Source: Pseudorhodobacter sp. (GTDB taxonomy: Bacteria; Pseudomonadota; Alphaproteobacteria; Rhodobacterales; Rhodobacteraceae). From it: DNA of 7,673 nucleotides. This document shows, piece after piece, positions 7,012 through 7,673 of this stretch. The stretch covers positions 1 to 7,673 of the forward strand of contig JAHEDL010000141.1 in assembly GCA_024641255.1 (NCBI GenBank). Direction: 5' to 3'. Every line of letters begins with the position of its first letter. Position 1 is the first letter of the stretch. Under the pieces are notes generated by a model. That model saw only the letters and a program-made list of their open reading frames with translations. It did no database searches and was not told the origin of the DNA. Made by a program: the position numbers and the translations under genes.

Positions 7012-7673
7012 ATGAAACGCTTCGCGATCTATTACGCCCCCGAACCCGGCGCCTTCGCCGATGCCGCCGCGTCTTGGCTTGGTTGGGATGTGCAGGCTGG
7101 ATGTGCTGTCGCGCAGCCAAAACTGGCATTGCCGCGCCCCTTGGCTGACGCCACTGCCGAGCCACGCAAATACGGCTTTCACGGCACGATCAAGCCGCCA
7201 TTTCGGTTGGCCGCAGGTGTTATGCCGCAAGATCTGCAGCAGGCTGTCGCCCAGCTTGCGAAATCGTTGCGACCGGTGGTTTTGCCCGGATTGCAGCTTG
7301 TCAATCTGGAAGGCTGCTTGGCCTTTGTGCCAATGGGCGACACGGCCGAGCTTGAGGCTTTGGCGGCCGAGGTTGTGCGGGTGCTTGACCCCTATCGCGC
7401 ACCTTTGACCGCCGCCGAAACCGCCCGCCGCCGCCCTGAACGGTTGACAGCGCGGCAGCGCGAGCTGTTGGCGATCTATGGCTATCCCTATGTTATGGAA
7501 GAGTTTCGCTTTCATCTTACGCTGTCCGGCCCGCTTGGGGCCGATCGCGCCGCGTTCAGCGCCGCAGCCTATCGCCATTTCGCAGGCCTGATCCCACAGC
7601 CGTTCAGCTTGGCAGAACTGTGCCTTTTTGGCGAAGATAGCGATGGTCGGTTTCATCTGCTGCAGCGTTACGC
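7012..7673 (+). CDS. DUF1045-family putative phosphonate metabolism protein, 2H phosphoesterase-like (3' end outside window)
   Basis: Open from 7012 to the right edge (220 whole codons, no stop seen); relatives are about 225-240 residues, so only a few residues are missing. The chosen start gives MKRFAIYYAP, matching the usual (R)YAIYYAP opening of the family; an in-frame ATG at 7003 would add three residues and cannot be excluded. Key motifs are RKYGFHGTIKPPF at about residues 52-64 and FRFHLTLSGP at 166-174. The two H-x-T elements, H57-G-T and H168-L-T, are the hallmark of 2H phosphoesterases, which act on cyclic phosphodiesters. The family is found in C-P lyase gene clusters, and here it diverges from phnM, supporting a role in phosphonate use. 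In E. coli PhnP opens the ribosyl 1,2-cyclic phosphate made by PhnJ; this protein might do that job, but this is inference. It is a soluble protein with no signal peptide or membrane segment. Confidence 0.88.
   Translation, partial: MKRFAIYYAPEPGAFADAAASWLGWDVQAGCAVAQPKLALPRPLADATAEPRKYGFHGTIKPPFRLAAGVMPQDLQQAVAQLAKSLRPVVLPGLQLVNLEGCLAFVPMGDTAELEALAAEVVRVLDPYRAPLTAAETARRRPERLTARQRELLAIYGYPYVMEEFRFHLTLSGPLGADRAAFSAAAYRHFAGLIPQPFSLAELCLFGEDSDGRFHLLQRY

Noticed and set aside
6164..7015. Plus-strand open frame of 283 codons whose TGA overlaps the DUF1045 ATG
   Set aside because: It lies almost wholly antisense to phnM, whose full motif set is unmistakable. The frame is open because of GC-biased codon structure, its translation has no recognisable motif, and the ATGA overlap at its end is taken as coincidence.
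6964..7656. Minus-strand open frame of 230 codons
   Set aside because: Antisense to the DUF1045 gene, whose HGTIKPPF and HLTLSG motifs identify the true coding strand.
1..7673. Mobile elements, CRISPR arrays, tRNA/rRNA genes, riboswitches, toxin-antitoxin or phage genes
   Set aside because: None was seen on either strand. The window is filled by metabolic and transport genes with short intergenic gaps, and composition looks even throughout.

Overview
The window has the moderately high GC content, overlapping genes and gene families expected of an alphaproteobacterium, most likely a Rhodobacterales/Roseobacter-type organism. This placement is inferred from base composition, codon choice and gene content, not from a marker gene. 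The window is fully packed: no stretch over 300 bases lacks a gene, and no RNA gene, insertion sequence, CRISPR array or integration site was seen.

Bases 1-5695, plus strand, form one tightly coupled operon. It opens with the C-terminal half of an ATP-dependent hydantoinase/oxoprolinase-family enzyme (HyuA type, cut by the window edge). A complete branched-chain-amino-acid-type (HAAT/LIV) ABC importer follows: a LivG-like ATPase, a LivF-like ATPase, a LivH-like permease, a LivM-like permease and, last, a periplasmic substrate-binding protein with a signal peptide. The first four junctions overlap or nearly touch (ATGA, ATGA, TGATG, TGATATG), which suggests translational coupling. The binding-protein gene instead has a 34-base gap, a small GC-rich hairpin and a strong Shine-Dalgarno of its own. 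The likely job is uptake of an amide, lactam, hydantoin or related compound followed by ATP-dependent ring or amide opening in the cytoplasm. The substrate cannot be read from the sequence.

Bases 5696-5773 separate two convergent transcription units and hold a long perfect hairpin, probably a shared terminator.

Bases 5774-7673 are phosphonate metabolism. phnM (minus strand) encodes the alpha-D-ribose 1-methylphosphonate 5-triphosphate diphosphatase of the C-P lyase pathway. Diverging from it on the plus strand is a nearly complete DUF1045-family gene ('putative phosphonate metabolism protein'), which carries the two H-x-T motifs of a 2H phosphoesterase and runs off the right edge. The short divergent region between them holds an inverted repeat that also reads as a degenerate PHO box, consistent with phosphate-starvation control. 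The rest of the C-P lyase cluster probably lies beyond the right edge.

Nothing here is a clearly new system. The points most worth following are the degenerate ABC signature motif in the LivG-like ATPase, the possible PhnP-replacing role of the 2H protein, and the shared regulatory element between phnM and that gene.
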